The notes beneath the pieces are model-generated. The model was not told the DNA's origin, searched no databases, and saw only the letters and a list, made by a program, of their open reading frames with translations. From CANJDH01 sp964443245 (GTDB lineage: Bacteria; Pseudomonadota; Gammaproteobacteria; Burkholderiales; JAEUOS01), in NCBI GenBank assembly GCA_964443245.1, contig CAYUEG010000030.1, positions 1 through 31,887 of the forward strand: a DNA stretch of 31,887 nt, read 5' to 3'. Below, one piece after another: positions 7,907 through 15,917 of this stretch (its first letter is position 1; each line of letters begins with the position of its first letter). The translations under genes were made by a program, and so were the position numbers.

Positions 7907-8437
7907 CTACTTTTTTGCCGCCTTTTTTGCAGCCTTCTTGGCTGGAGCTTTCTTGGCCGCTTTGGCGGGGCTCTTTTTCGCAGCCTGCTTCGGTGCCGGC
8001 ACGATCACCGGCGGGCCGTCGAAGGTCTTGAAATTTGCCGGCGCCACCACTTCGAGCAGCTCCATGTTCTTGGAGTGGGCCCATTCGCGATGCAGGATGT
8101 TGGGCGGCTGCACGAAGCAATCCCCGGCCTTGACGGTGATCACACCCACGCCTTCGTACTCAAACTTGAGCCAGCCCTTGAGCACGTAGACGAATTGCAG
8201 GTTGCAGGCATGGGTGTGCCACGCACCGTGCGGGGCTTTGGTCGGCAGGGCGCGGATGACGTGGGCCACCACCTTGCCTTTGGAGGATTTCTCGATGCCC
8301 AGATCACGGTATTCGAAGTAGTTGCGCAACCCCCGCCGCTTGAAGCCGCCGTCGGCAGCACGGCTGATGGAATAGGCACGGGCGCGCTCCTTGGCGGCCT
8401 TGGTGAGGGGTTTTCCGGTGGCGGTGCTGAGGGTCAT
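7907..8437 (-). CDS. Cupin-domain protein with a lysine/alanine-rich C-terminal tail
   Basis: A 176-residue protein. A single cupin barrel spans about 55-135: motif 1 is HGAWHTHACNLQFVYVLKG, where H74 and H76 fit the metal site but the usual Glu is Q81. Motif 2 is GDCFVQPPNILH with H116. From about 147 the chain becomes a low-complexity tail ending AKKAPAKKAAKKAAKK, like bacterial histone H1-like proteins. No catalytic activity can be assigned; cupins of this size range from dioxygenases to sugar- or ligand-binding regulators. The ATG at 8437 is preceded by GGAGA at good spacing; the longer in-frame extension lacks this and is not cupin-like. Nothing nearby gives a pathway. The tail might bind nucleic acid or polyanions, which is inference. 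Confidence 0.82.
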   Translation of the reverse strand: MTLSTATGKPLTKAAKERARAYSISRAADGGFKRRGLRNYFEYRDLGIEKSSKGKVVAHVIRALPTKAPHGAWHTHACNLQFVYVLKGWLKFEYEGVGVITVKAGDCFVQPPNILHREWAHSKNMELLEVVAPANFKTFDGPPVIVPAPKQAAKKSPAKAAKKAPAKKAAKKAAKK

Positions 8438-8454
8438 GGTGGTCTCCGTAGTGT

Positions 8455-8480
8455 GTTTTGGCGAAACGGGTTTTGGCGAA
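8455..8480. repeat. Pair of 11-bp direct repeats in the cupin leader
   Basis: The word gttttggcgaa occurs at 8455-8465 and again at 8470-8480, 15 bp apart, starting 18 bp before the cupin ATG. A possible minus-strand -10 (TACAAT, 8497-8492) lies just upstream, so the repeats would fall in the early transcript. A regulator site is possible but unproven. Confidence 0.4.
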
Positions 8481-8491
8481 GTCGCTGTTTG

Positions 8492-8497
8492 ATTGTA
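8492..8497 (-). promoter_or_regulatory. Possible -10 element for the cupin gene
   Basis: The minus strand reads TACAAT, one base from consensus. The hexamer 17 bp upstream matches the -35 consensus at only three of six positions. It would start transcription near 8485, leaving a leader of about 48 nt that contains the 11-bp direct repeats. Confidence 0.35.
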
Positions 8498-8613
8498 GAC
8501 GTCAAGCCGGGGTCGGTGCACGGCACGGGGGGCTACAGATGGGCCGCCCGTTGCCGTTAAGGAAAGGAAGCCCCTCCCCGTGCCGGTCGTTTCGGCATTC
8601 CCCTGATACGCCC

Positions 8614-8985
8614 ATGATCCGACGATTCCTGACCACAACCTCCTCGAAGCGCAGCACGCCCGCAGTGTTCCTGGGGTTGCTTGTTGCCGCTCTGCCGGCA
8701 ATTGGCGCCGAGTCCGATTCGGTGTGCGCGCGCTACCAGAAAACCCAGCATGCCTGGACGCAGCCAGCCGAGTTCGGCGCGATTATTGCCAAGGGCACGG
8801 AACTGAATCAGGCCACCAAATCACGGCGCTATGCCGACCTCAGCACCTATGTGGTCCTGTATCCGGACGATGACCCGGAGCACATCCTCAAGCTGGAGCT
8901 GCCGCACCTGATGCGCATTGCGCAGCCCGCCCGCGATACCTTCGGCCGCCGCTGGGAAATCTCGCTGGCCCGCCCCTGCATCTAG
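8614..8985 (+). CDS. Small secreted protein of unknown function
   Basis: I do not recognise a family. The 123-residue product has a basic N-terminus, a hydrophobic core (PAVFLGLLVAALPA, 16-29) and a plausible signal-peptidase site at AIGA-ES near residue 32, leaving about 91 mature residues. The mature part has just two cysteines, C38 near its start and C122 as the penultimate residue, which could close a disulfide in the periplasm. It is otherwise polar, with an acidic YPDDDPEHILKLELP stretch. The start is uncertain: no good ribosome site precedes the ATG at 8614, but it is the Met that opens the signal sequence. The gene stands alone, divergent from the cupin gene, with 84 bp to the next gene. 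Confidence is for it being a real gene. Confidence 0.55.
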   Translation: MIRRFLTTTSSKRSTPAVFLGLLVAALPAIGAESDSVCARYQKTQHAWTQPAEFGAIIAKGTELNQATKSRRYADLSTYVVLYPDDDPEHILKLELPHLMRIAQPARDTFGRRWEISLARPCI

Positions 8986-9030
8986 CTGGTTGCACCGGGC
9001 ACCGCCCCCTGGCAAGGCGGGATGGACTAG

Positions 9031-9039
9031 TGCTACACT
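9031..9039 (+). promoter_or_regulatory. Possible extended -10 promoter for the monooxygenase gene
   Basis: TGCTACACT is an extended -10 (TGn plus TACACT). A start near 9046 would leave a leader of about 24 nt holding an AAGGAA ribosome site just before the ATG at 9070. The -35 match is poor, as is common for extended -10 promoters. Confidence 0.42.
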
Positions 9040-9069
9040 TTTCAAGCGATAAATAAGGAAAGTGAAGCC

Positions 9070-10302
9070 ATGAGCGCCATCCCGATCCGCCCTGCATCTC
9101 GTTCCATCACCTCCCCCGCTCCCGTACAGCTGAGCGCCGAGAGCGCGCGAGCCGCCGCTGCGGCCCTGGTGCCGGCACTGGCCGAGCGTGCCGCCGAGGC
9201 AGAACGCCTCCGGCGCGTGCCCGAGGCAACCATCGCAGACCTGCAGGCCGCCGGCCTGTTGCGCATGATGCAGCCGAAGCGTTTTGGCGGCTCCGAGCTG
9301 GGGCTCGATGCCACCATGAATGTGGTGCTGGAACTGGCGCGCGGCTGCCCCTCCACGGCCTGGGTGTTTTCCAACCTCGCCTCCCACAGCTGGAATGTGG
9401 GGCAGATGGAACTGGCCGCGCAGGAAGACATGTGGAGCCGCGATCCCGGGGCGTTGGCCGCCACCGGGCTGGCGTTTCCGTGCGGCAAGGCCAAACCGGT
9501 CGAAGGCGGCTACCGCTTAAGCGGGCGCTGGCCGTTTGCCAGCGGCGTAGACGCCTGTGACTGGATGTTCGTGGGCGCCATGGCCGAGCAGGCGGCCGGC
9601 GCGCCGGAGCGGCGCTTTTTCCTGGTGCAGCGCCCGGACTTTGCAAGCCTCGACAACTGGCATTCCTACGGTCTTACCGGCACCGGCAGCCATGATGTGG
9701 AAATCAAGGACGCCTTCGTGCCGATGCACCGCACGATTTCGGCCGAAGTGTTCGCCGCCGGGCAGAACGTGCCGGGCGCGCAGCTCTATGACAACCGGCT
9801 GTTCCAGATGCCCACGTTTGCCTCGTTTGCCTATGTGCTCTCGTCGATCCCGCTCGGTACCGCCAAGGCGGCGGTCGAGCAGTTCATCGAGGGCATGCGC
9901 AAGCGTGCCGGTACGTACACCGGCGTGCGCGTGGCCGAGCTATCGCCGGTGCAGGCGCGCATCGCGGAAGCGGCCTCCTGCGTCGAATTTGCCGAGACGG
10001 TGATGCGGCGCGACTGGTGCGAGCTCGAGAACGGCGTCATGGAGGGGCGGTTTCCGAGCATGGAAACCAAGCTGCGCTGGAAGCGCAATGTCGCCTTTGC
10101 CATGACCCTGATCGTGCGTGCCGTCGATACGCTGATGCCGGCTGCCGGCGCGGGCGGGTTGTCCCTCAACCTGCCGCTGCAACGCCAGTTTCGTGACATC
10201 CACGCGGCCTCGGCGCATATCGCGCTCACCTGGGATGTGCATGCCGCGGCCTATGGCCAGAGTGCCTTGGGGCTGCAGCCGCAGGCTGGCCTGCTGCTCT
10301 GA
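9070..10302 (+). CDS. Acyl-CoA-dehydrogenase-fold flavin monooxygenase, oxygenase component (HsaA/DszC-like)
   Basis: A 410-residue protein of the group D flavin monooxygenases, which share the acyl-CoA dehydrogenase fold but hydroxylate substrates using FMNH2 supplied by a separate reductase. Marks are an N-terminal helical domain with ADLQAAGLLRMMQPKRFGGSE (about 56-76) and CPSTAWVFSNLASHSWNVG. The central beta domain has GGYRLSGRWPFASGVDACDWMFVGA, and the C-terminal helix RDIHAASAHIALTWDVHAA, where related oxygenases carry an active-site His. It lacks the acyl-CoA dehydrogenase EGT-type motif. AAGGAA precedes the start. The SMP-30-type hydrolase follows after 15 bp, so the two form one unit. 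No flavin reductase is visible in the window and would have to be supplied from elsewhere. The substrate, probably an aromatic or cyclic compound, is unknown. Confidence 0.83.
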   Translation: MSAIPIRPASRSITSPAPVQLSAESARAAAAALVPALAERAAEAERLRRVPEATIADLQAAGLLRMMQPKRFGGSELGLDATMNVVLELARGCPSTAWVFSNLASHSWNVGQMELAAQEDMWSRDPGALAATGLAFPCGKAKPVEGGYRLSGRWPFASGVDACDWMFVGAMAEQAAGAPERRFFLVQRPDFASLDNWHSYGLTGTGSHDVEIKDAFVPMHRTISAEVFAAGQNVPGAQLYDNRLFQMPTFASFAYVLSSIPLGTAKAAVEQFIEGMRKRAGTYTGVRVAELSPVQARIAEAASCVEFAETVMRRDWCELENGVMEGRFPSMETKLRWKRNVAFAMTLIVRAVDTLMPAAGAGGLSLNLPLQRQFRDIHAASAHIALTWDVHAAAYGQSALGLQPQAGLLL

Positions 10303-10317
10303 CGGAGCGCGCAGACC

Positions 10318-11217
10318 ATGGAGTTTCAGTCCTACGACGCGCGCTTCAACCACCTCGTCATTCCCCCGGCCACGCTGGACAAGCTGTGGACGGGTGGCCG
10401 CTGGACCGAAGGGCCCGTATGGTTTGGCGACAGCCGTACCCTGCTGTTTTCGGACCTGCCCAACGACCGCATGCTGCAGTGGGTGGAGGGCATCGGCACG
10501 CGCGAGTTCCGCGGGCCGGGCGCCTGCCATTTTTCGAATGGCAATACGCGTGATCGCCAGGGGCGCCTTGTCACCTGTGAACACGGCACGCGGCGCGTGA
10601 CCCGCACCGAACTGGACGGCAGCATCACGGTGCTGGCCGAGCGCTGGCAGGGCAAGCGCCTCAATTCACCCAATGATGTGGTGGTGAAGTCGGACGGCTC
10701 GATCTGGTTTACCGATCCTTCGTACGGCATCCTCAACGATTACGAAGGCCACAAGGCCGAGAGCGAGATCGGTGCGTGCAATGTCTATCGGCTCGACCCC
10801 GCGAGCGGTGCGCTCGATGTCGTGGTGGGGGATTTCGTGCGCCCGAACGGCATCGCCTTTTCACCCGACGAGAAAACGCTCTACATCGCTGACAGCAGCG
10901 TGACGCACGATCCACAGGGCAACCACCACATCCGCGCCTTCGACGTGGTCGATGGCGCACGCCTCGCCAATGGCCGGGTGTTCTGCGAGATCAATCCCGG
11001 ATTTCCGGATGGCTTTCGGCTCGATCTGCAGGGCAACCTGTGGTGCAGTTCGGGAGATGGCGTGCAGGTGTTTGCCAGTGACGGCACGCGCCTGGGAAAG
11101 ATCCTCACGCCCGAGCACGTTTCCAACGTCTGCTTTGGCGGCTTGAAGAAGAACCGCCTCTTCATCACGGCGACGACCTCGCTTTACGCGGTGTACGTCG
11201 CCGTCAACGGCATCTAG
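10318..11217 (+). CDS. SMP-30/gluconolactonase-family calcium-dependent hydrolase
   Basis: A 299-residue six-bladed beta-propeller of the SMP-30/gluconolactonase/LRE family, which opens lactones with a divalent metal. The expected metal ligands are in place: E31 in TEGPVW, N177 in VRPNGIAFSPD and D231 in GFPDGFRLD. N119 in NSPNDVVV is the usual substrate-side residue. FTDPSYGI and CNVYRLDPASG are also typical. No signal peptide is seen, so it acts in the cytoplasm. It lies 15 bp after the monooxygenase gene, suggesting hydroxylation or Baeyer-Villiger-like oxidation followed by ring opening; that link is inferred. The gene ends 13 bp before the converging Bug gene. Which lactone it opens cannot be read from the sequence. 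Confidence 0.88.
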   Translation: MEFQSYDARFNHLVIPPATLDKLWTGGRWTEGPVWFGDSRTLLFSDLPNDRMLQWVEGIGTREFRGPGACHFSNGNTRDRQGRLVTCEHGTRRVTRTELDGSITVLAERWQGKRLNSPNDVVVKSDGSIWFTDPSYGILNDYEGHKAESEIGACNVYRLDPASGALDVVVGDFVRPNGIAFSPDEKTLYIADSSVTHDPQGNHHIRAFDVVDGARLANGRVFCEINPGFPDGFRLDLQGNLWCSSGDGVQVFASDGTRLGKILTPEHVSNVCFGGLKKNRLFITATTSLYAVYVAVNGI

Positions 11218-11230
11218 CCTGCCCGAACGC

Positions 11231-12235
11231 TCATTCCGGCTTGATGCCGGCCGCTTCGATGGTGCGCGCCAGCGTTTCCACATCCTGGCGCACCATGGTG
11301 GCGAAATCGCGTGAGGACAGCGTCAGCGGGTCCGCACCGGCAGCGGCAAAGCGTTCACGCAGGTCCGGCGCGGCCAGGGCCCTGGCCAGCGCGTCATTGA
11401 GTTTTTGCACGATGGGCGCCGGCATGCCGGCCGGGCCGTGTACGCCGATCCACAACCGCAGGGTGACCGCCGGGTAGCCGGATTCGGCGAAGGTGGGAAC
11501 ATCCGGCAACAGGCTGGAGCGACGTTCCGACATCATGGCGATCGGGATGGCCTTCCCGCTGCGGACATGGACGATCGCCGAAGGCAGGGCATCGAACACC
11601 ATGGCCAGGTTGCCCGACATCATGTCGGGGTAGGAGGCAGCGGCCGTCTTGTAGGGCACGTGGACCAGATCAACGCCTGCAGCTGTGCGCAGCAGTTCGG
11701 CCGAGATGTGCGCCACGCTGCCGATGCCGGATGAACCGTAGTTGAGCTTGCCCGGATTCGCCTTGGTGTAGGCGACGAGTTCGCGCACGGTACGAAAGGG
11801 TGCGCTGGTTCCGGCGGTGAGGATGGTGGGCGTGAGTGCCACGGCGCCGATCGGCGTGAAGTCGTTGACCGGGTCATACGGCTGTGCCTTCACCAGGCGC
11901 GGACCAATCGCGTAGGCACTCAGGCTGGAGAGCGTGAGGGTGTAGCCGTCAGGCGCCGATTTGGCGACCACGCCGGTACCCACCATGCCGCCCGCGCCGG
12001 CGCGGTTGTCCACCACCATGGATTGCCCCAGCACCTCACTCATTTTCTGTGCGAGCACGCGACCGATGATGTCGGAGACGCCACCCGGGCCGAAGGGCAC
12101 CACGAGGCGAATCGCCTTGGATGGATAGGCGCTGGCCGGCTCGGCTCCCGCAGATTGGGCGACCGCCAGCGCGGGCAACCACGCCAGCAACCCTCCCAGC
12201 AACCCTCCGAGCAATCCCGCCTTGGCGCATTTCAT
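11231..12235 (-). CDS. Bug-family tripartite tricarboxylate receptor (TctC-like), copy 2
   Basis: 334 residues. The signal peptide has an unusual repeated core, GLLGGLLGGLLAWL, ending ALAVA before QSAGAEP. The mature protein has the Bug loop VPFGPGGVSDIIGRVLAQKM, VVDNRAGAGGMVGTGVVAKS, the central VPYKTAAASYPDMMSGNLAM and the C-terminal TIEAAGIKPE. The central lysine-glycine motif common in the family (YKG) is YKT here. A strong AAGGAG ribosome site (12248-12243) lies seven bases before the ATG, only 15 bp after the UbiD stop, so it is the last gene of the seven-gene catabolic run. It probably captures the substrate of that pathway or a related acid; the ligand is not readable. Confidence 0.9.
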   Translation of the reverse strand: MKCAKAGLLGGLLGGLLAWLPALAVAQSAGAEPASAYPSKAIRLVVPFGPGGVSDIIGRVLAQKMSEVLGQSMVVDNRAGAGGMVGTGVVAKSAPDGYTLTLSSLSAYAIGPRLVKAQPYDPVNDFTPIGAVALTPTILTAGTSAPFRTVRELVAYTKANPGKLNYGSSGIGSVAHISAELLRTAAGVDLVHVPYKTAAASYPDMMSGNLAMVFDALPSAIVHVRSGKAIPIAMMSERRSSLLPDVPTFAESGYPAVTLRLWIGVHGPAGMPAPIVQKLNDALARALAAPDLRERFAAAGADPLTLSSRDFATMVRQDVETLARTIEAAGIKPE

Positions 12236-12250
12236 GGCACTTCTCCTTGA

Positions 12251-13603
12251 TCAAGCTTCCGGTGAGGAAGCGGGTTTCAGATACTGCTCCAGGTCTACCG
12301 GCGGGTAGACCACCTTGACGAAGCGCTCCAGCCGCTCCGGCGGCAGGGTGGCATCAATGATGACTTTGGCGACCACGCCATGCGCATCGGAAGAGGGGTC
12401 GAGTTCGTTGCCATGCGTGCCCGGGATCGGAATCACGCCTTCGTGCCAGCGCACGCGGGTGCCGAGGGCCCACATCACATCTGCCGGGTCAAAGATGTCG
12501 ACATCGCTGTTGACCACGATGATGGTCTTGAAATTGACATGCGCTGCCATGGCAGCCAGTGCGACGTTGCGCGCTTCGCCGGGTTCAGGATTATTGAGGC
12601 TGATGATCGCGGTAAAGCCGGCGGCATAGGGGGGCAGGTGCACGGCCTTGAGGCGTGGCGTGATGTGGCGGACGAAACGCGCCAGCAGCGGTTCACGCGT
12701 GATCATGTTGCCGACGCTCTGGTGCTCGTAGCCGCCGCCGTTCATGGTCTGGAAGATCGGGCTTTTGCGGTGGGTGATGCGCGTGATGCGTGCCACATGC
12801 TTGGGGTCGGCGCCGGAGTAATGGCCGGTGAACTCCGCCATCGGCCCTTCCATCTGGCGTACCCCGGCCAGCACTTCGCCTTCCAGGATGATCTCGGCGT
12901 GGGCCGGGACCATCACGTCGCAGGTTTGCGCCTTGACCACCGGGACCGGCGCACCGCGCAGCGCACCGGCGATGTCGTATTCGTCGCCGTCATAGCGAAA
13001 CGCGGCAGCCATCATCACCACAGGGTCCGGGCCGATCGCGACACAGAAGGGCAGGTTCTGTCCCTTGGCTTCGATCTTGTCGAAAAACACCTTGATGTGA
13101 CGCCAGATGTTCATGCTGATACCGGTACGGTCGGCACCATAGATCTGCATGCGGTTGTAGGAAAGGTTGTGGCGGCCGGATTCCGGATCGCGCGAAATCA
13201 CCACGCCGGCGGTAATGAACGCGCCGGCATCCAGCGGCGAGTGGGTTGGGATCGGCCAGCGGCTCAAATCGGGGTGCGCGATCACCACTTCCTGAGAGGG
13301 AGCGGCACCGGCATGGTGCGCAAACGGCACCGGCTGTTCCGTCGCGGCCCCCATGCGGTTGCCAATCTGGTCAACCGGGCAACCCAGTGCGAGGGCAATG
13401 CGCCGGGGCGAACTGAGCAGCCCGCCCACCACGGGCACTTCGTGTCCCTTGACGGCGTGGAAGAACGCCGCCTTGTCGGCACGCTCGCAGGCGCGCAGCA
13501 CCGCACCGAGTTCGCGCACCGGATCCACCTCGCGGCGAATCTCGTGCACCTCGCCAGCCTGGCGGAGAACGTCGATATAGCTGCGCAAATCCTGAATGTT
13601 CAT
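12251..13603 (-). CDS. UbiD-family prenylated-FMN-dependent decarboxylase
   Basis: A 450-residue UbiD-type (de)carboxylase, acting on aromatic, heteroaromatic or alpha,beta-unsaturated acids with the cofactor prenylated FMN made by UbiX. The catalytic Glu-Arg-Glu set is visible: R151 in NLSYNRMQIYG, and E252 and E257 in MEGPMAEFTGHY; N146 is the metal/cofactor Asn equivalent. The RTGISMNIW segment (159-167) and SLNNPEPGEARNVALAAMA are also family-typical. It is shorter than UbiQ-pathway E. coli UbiD (about 497), and its catabolic neighbours argue against a ubiquinone role. GGGATAGGCC precedes the ATG. It sits between the acyl-CoA dehydrogenase and a Bug receptor. No ubiX is in the window. Direction and substrate are unknown; decarboxylation is the usual catabolic use. 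Confidence 0.92.
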   Translation of the reverse strand: MNIQDLRSYIDVLRQAGEVHEIRREVDPVRELGAVLRACERADKAAFFHAVKGHEVPVVGGLLSSPRRIALALGCPVDQIGNRMGAATEQPVPFAHHAGAAPSQEVVIAHPDLSRWPIPTHSPLDAGAFITAGVVISRDPESGRHNLSYNRMQIYGADRTGISMNIWRHIKVFFDKIEAKGQNLPFCVAIGPDPVVMMAAAFRYDGDEYDIAGALRGAPVPVVKAQTCDVMVPAHAEIILEGEVLAGVRQMEGPMAEFTGHYSGADPKHVARITRITHRKSPIFQTMNGGGYEHQSVGNMITREPLLARFVRHITPRLKAVHLPPYAAGFTAIISLNNPEPGEARNVALAAMAAHVNFKTIIVVNSDVDIFDPADVMWALGTRVRWHEGVIPIPGTHGNELDPSSDAHGVVAKVIIDATLPPERLERFVKVVYPPVDLEQYLKPASSPEA

Positions 13604-13700
13604 GGCCTATCCCGAGTGATGGGTTGGAAAATTCCGTCTGCGCATCGTACTGCAGACTCAAGCAAATAGGATGCCGAGGCTACTGACATGCCCGTTCAGG

Positions 13701-13738
13701 CGGGCGGCCTTGCCCGCATCGTTGCCGCAGCCTGCGGC
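13701..13738. terminator. Two short hairpins after the acyl-CoA dehydrogenase gene
   Basis: GCCGCA and TGCGGC pair around GCC (13724-13738), directly after the minus-strand stop at 13740. CGGGC and GCCCG pair around six bases (13701-13716). In the 136-bp spacer before UbiD they could cause partial termination or protect the upstream mRNA from 3' decay. No T-run follows. Confidence 0.3.
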
Positions 13739-13739
13739 C

Positions 13740-14897
13740 TTAGCCCGGCCGCTGCGAAAACGTCCGCTCGAACACGCCTTCGGCAATCCGGTTCTTCAGG
13801 ATCTCGATCGACCCGCCGGCGATCATCCAGCCGCGGCAGCGGCGCATGCAGTACTCCACCAGTGATTCCTGGCTGTAGCCCAGGCCGCCCATCACCTGAA
13901 GTGCTTCATTGGCGACGTCGAACCCGGCCTGGTTGCAAAAGGCCTTGGCAATCGAGGTCTCGTCCGGGGAGGGAAAGCCGCTGTCGGCGTTGGTGGCGGC
14001 CCGATAGAGCAGCAGCTGGCCGGCGTCGAGTTTCATCTTCATGTCAGCGAACTTCCATTGCAGACCCTGAAATTCGCACAACAGCTTGCCGAACTGCTTG
14101 CGCTGCATCGCCCACTGGCGCGCTTCCTCATAGGCATAACGCCCCAGGGCCAGCGAACGCGCCGTATTGCCCAAGCGCTCGACATTGAACCCGGCGATCT
14201 GCTTCTTGAAGCCGCCTTCCTTCAACACCACCATCTCGGGCGCGACGGCCACGTCCTCGAAGTAGATCTGCGCCCACTCTTCGCCGGACATGAAGGAGGA
14301 ATGCTTGCCGAAGCGCACGCCGGCCTGTTTGGTATCGATCAGCACCGAACCGATGCCGCCCACCCCGGGGCCGAAGCGTACGTACACCAGCAGCACGTCG
14401 GCGTACGGTGCGTGGGTGGAGAACACCTTGCTGCCATTGACGCGGTAGCCACCGGGCACATCAGGGTCGGGTTTGGCGTGGGTGGTGAGATCGGTCACGG
14501 CAGAGCCGGCCTCCGGCTCGCTCATGCCGACCGAGATCACCGCTTCACCGCGCAGGATTTTCGAGAGATAGCGCTCCTTCTGCATCGGCGTGCCGTATTC
14601 GGCAAACACGCGAATCGGCCCGAAGCTGCCGGCCTGCACCACGTCTGCACTGCGCGGGCACACCGAGGCGATGGTCTCGATGGCGATCACGGCATCCATC
14701 AGGGAGCCGCTCTGCCCGCCATCCTTCTCGGCAATCGTGATGCCGAGCAGGCCGTTCTCGGCCATCAGCCTGGCGACGTCCCACGGATACTCGACCGCGT
14801 GTGCACGCTCACGGGCGCCGGCGCGCAAATGGCGTTCGGCGAATTTGAGGACGGAGTCCTTGAAGGTTTGCTGGTCTTCGGAAAGCTGAAAGTTCAT
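13740..14897 (-). CDS. Acyl-CoA dehydrogenase family protein
   Basis: A 385-residue FAD-dependent acyl-CoA dehydrogenase, introducing a 2,3-double bond into an acyl-CoA. Domain order is normal: helical N-domain; beta domain with VGMSEPEAGSAVTDLTTHA (123-141) and VNGSKVFSTHAPYADVLLV; C-terminal helices with RKQFGKLLCEFQGLQWKFADM and QVMGGLGYSQES (335-344). The usual catalytic Glu near the end (in YEGT) is A360 in MIAGGSIEI. E240 in FNVERLGNTA stands where isovaleryl- and long-chain acyl-CoA dehydrogenases carry their base, so activity is probably kept by that residue. It starts 57 bp after a Bug gene and is followed by UbiD. The acyl chain is unknown; the shifted base hints at a branched or bulky substrate. 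No electron-transfer flavoprotein genes are nearby. Confidence 0.9.
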   Translation of the reverse strand: MNFQLSEDQQTFKDSVLKFAERHLRAGARERAHAVEYPWDVARLMAENGLLGITIAEKDGGQSGSLMDAVIAIETIASVCPRSADVVQAGSFGPIRVFAEYGTPMQKERYLSKILRGEAVISVGMSEPEAGSAVTDLTTHAKPDPDVPGGYRVNGSKVFSTHAPYADVLLVYVRFGPGVGGIGSVLIDTKQAGVRFGKHSSFMSGEEWAQIYFEDVAVAPEMVVLKEGGFKKQIAGFNVERLGNTARSLALGRYAYEEARQWAMQRKQFGKLLCEFQGLQWKFADMKMKLDAGQLLLYRAATNADSGFPSPDETSIAKAFCNQAGFDVANEALQVMGGLGYSQESLVEYCMRRCRGWMIAGGSIEILKNRIAEGVFERTFSQRPG

Positions 14898-14954
14898 GGT
14901 GGCGTGGCGGTGATCCGGTGGAGTTGGAAGGCGGTTCTGGGGGGCGTGGTGCCG

Positions 14955-15917
14955 CTATTCGATCGGCATGCCGGAAGCCCGAATGACCCTGGCCCATTTG
15001 TCGATTTCGGCGCGCACATAGGCACGAAACTCTTCCGGCGTACTGCCGACCGCTTCGGCGCCTTGTGCGGCCAGCTTCTCGCGGACTTCGGGCAGCGCCA
15101 GCACCTTGACGGTCGCCTGATGCAGACGGGTGATGATTTCCGGTGGCGTTTTGGCAGGAGCGAACAGGCCGTTCCAGCTCGACACTTCAAAGTCGGGCAG
15201 GCCGGCTTCCGCCATCGTTGGCACATGGGGCAATTGCGTCATGCGCCGGGTAGCGGCCACCGCAATCACGTTGAGCTTGCCGCTCTGCAAATGTGGAATC
15301 GCCGAGAGGGCGGTCTGGAAGCTCATCGTCACCTGCCCGCCCAAAAGATCGGTCATGGCCGGCGTGGCACCTTTGTAGGGGATGTGCAGGAGGTCAATGC
15401 CGGCGCGCAACTTGAGCAGTTCTCCGGCAAGGTGCGGCGAGCCGCCGGTACCGCTGGAGGCGTAGGTGAGTTTGCCGGGCTGCGCCTTCGCCAGCGCAAT
15501 CAGCTCCCTGAGGTTTTTCGCCGGCACGGAGGGATGTACCGCCAGCACCGAGGGCGCGCTCATGGTCTGGGTGATCGGGGCCAGATCGCGCAGCGTGTCG
15601 TAGCCCGGATGCCTGTAGGCCGTCATGTTGGTGGCGTTGGCGATGGTGCCCAAAAGCAGGGTGTAGCCATCCGGTTGGGCCTTGACCACCATCTCGGTGG
15701 CAATGTTGCTGGTGGCGCCGGGTTTGTTCTCGACGATCACCGGTTGCCCCAGGGATTCCTGCAACTTGGCGGCGATCGTGCGGGCGACGATGTCGGTGGC
15801 ACCGCCGGGGGCATATCCGACCAAAAGGCGAATCGGCTTGGCCGGGTAGGCGGCGTTTTGTGCGAGCACGTTGAACGCACTGCACAGCGTCAGGGTGAGA
15901 ACGCCCAGCATCTTCAT
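14955..15917 (-). CDS. Bug-family tripartite tricarboxylate receptor (TctC-like), copy 3
   Basis: 320 residues. The signal peptide is MKMLGVLTLTLCSAFNVLA, cleaved before QNAAYPAKPI. Family motifs are VGYAPGGATDIVARTIAAKL, VIVENKPGATSNIATEMVVKA, the central IPYKGATPAMTDLLGGQVTM and WARVIRASGMPIE at the end. Its ATG overlaps the stop of the acyl-CoA synthetase by four bases (ATGA at 15914-15917), so it is translationally coupled to a cytoplasmic enzyme that would activate an imported acid. This coupling is good evidence that receptor and synthetase serve the same substrate, though the ligand itself is not readable. Confidence 0.92.
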   Translation of the reverse strand: MKMLGVLTLTLCSAFNVLAQNAAYPAKPIRLLVGYAPGGATDIVARTIAAKLQESLGQPVIVENKPGATSNIATEMVVKAQPDGYTLLLGTIANATNMTAYRHPGYDTLRDLAPITQTMSAPSVLAVHPSVPAKNLRELIALAKAQPGKLTYASSGTGGSPHLAGELLKLRAGIDLLHIPYKGATPAMTDLLGGQVTMSFQTALSAIPHLQSGKLNVIAVAATRRMTQLPHVPTMAEAGLPDFEVSSWNGLFAPAKTPPEIITRLHQATVKVLALPEVREKLAAQGAEAVGSTPEEFRAYVRAEIDKWARVIRASGMPIE

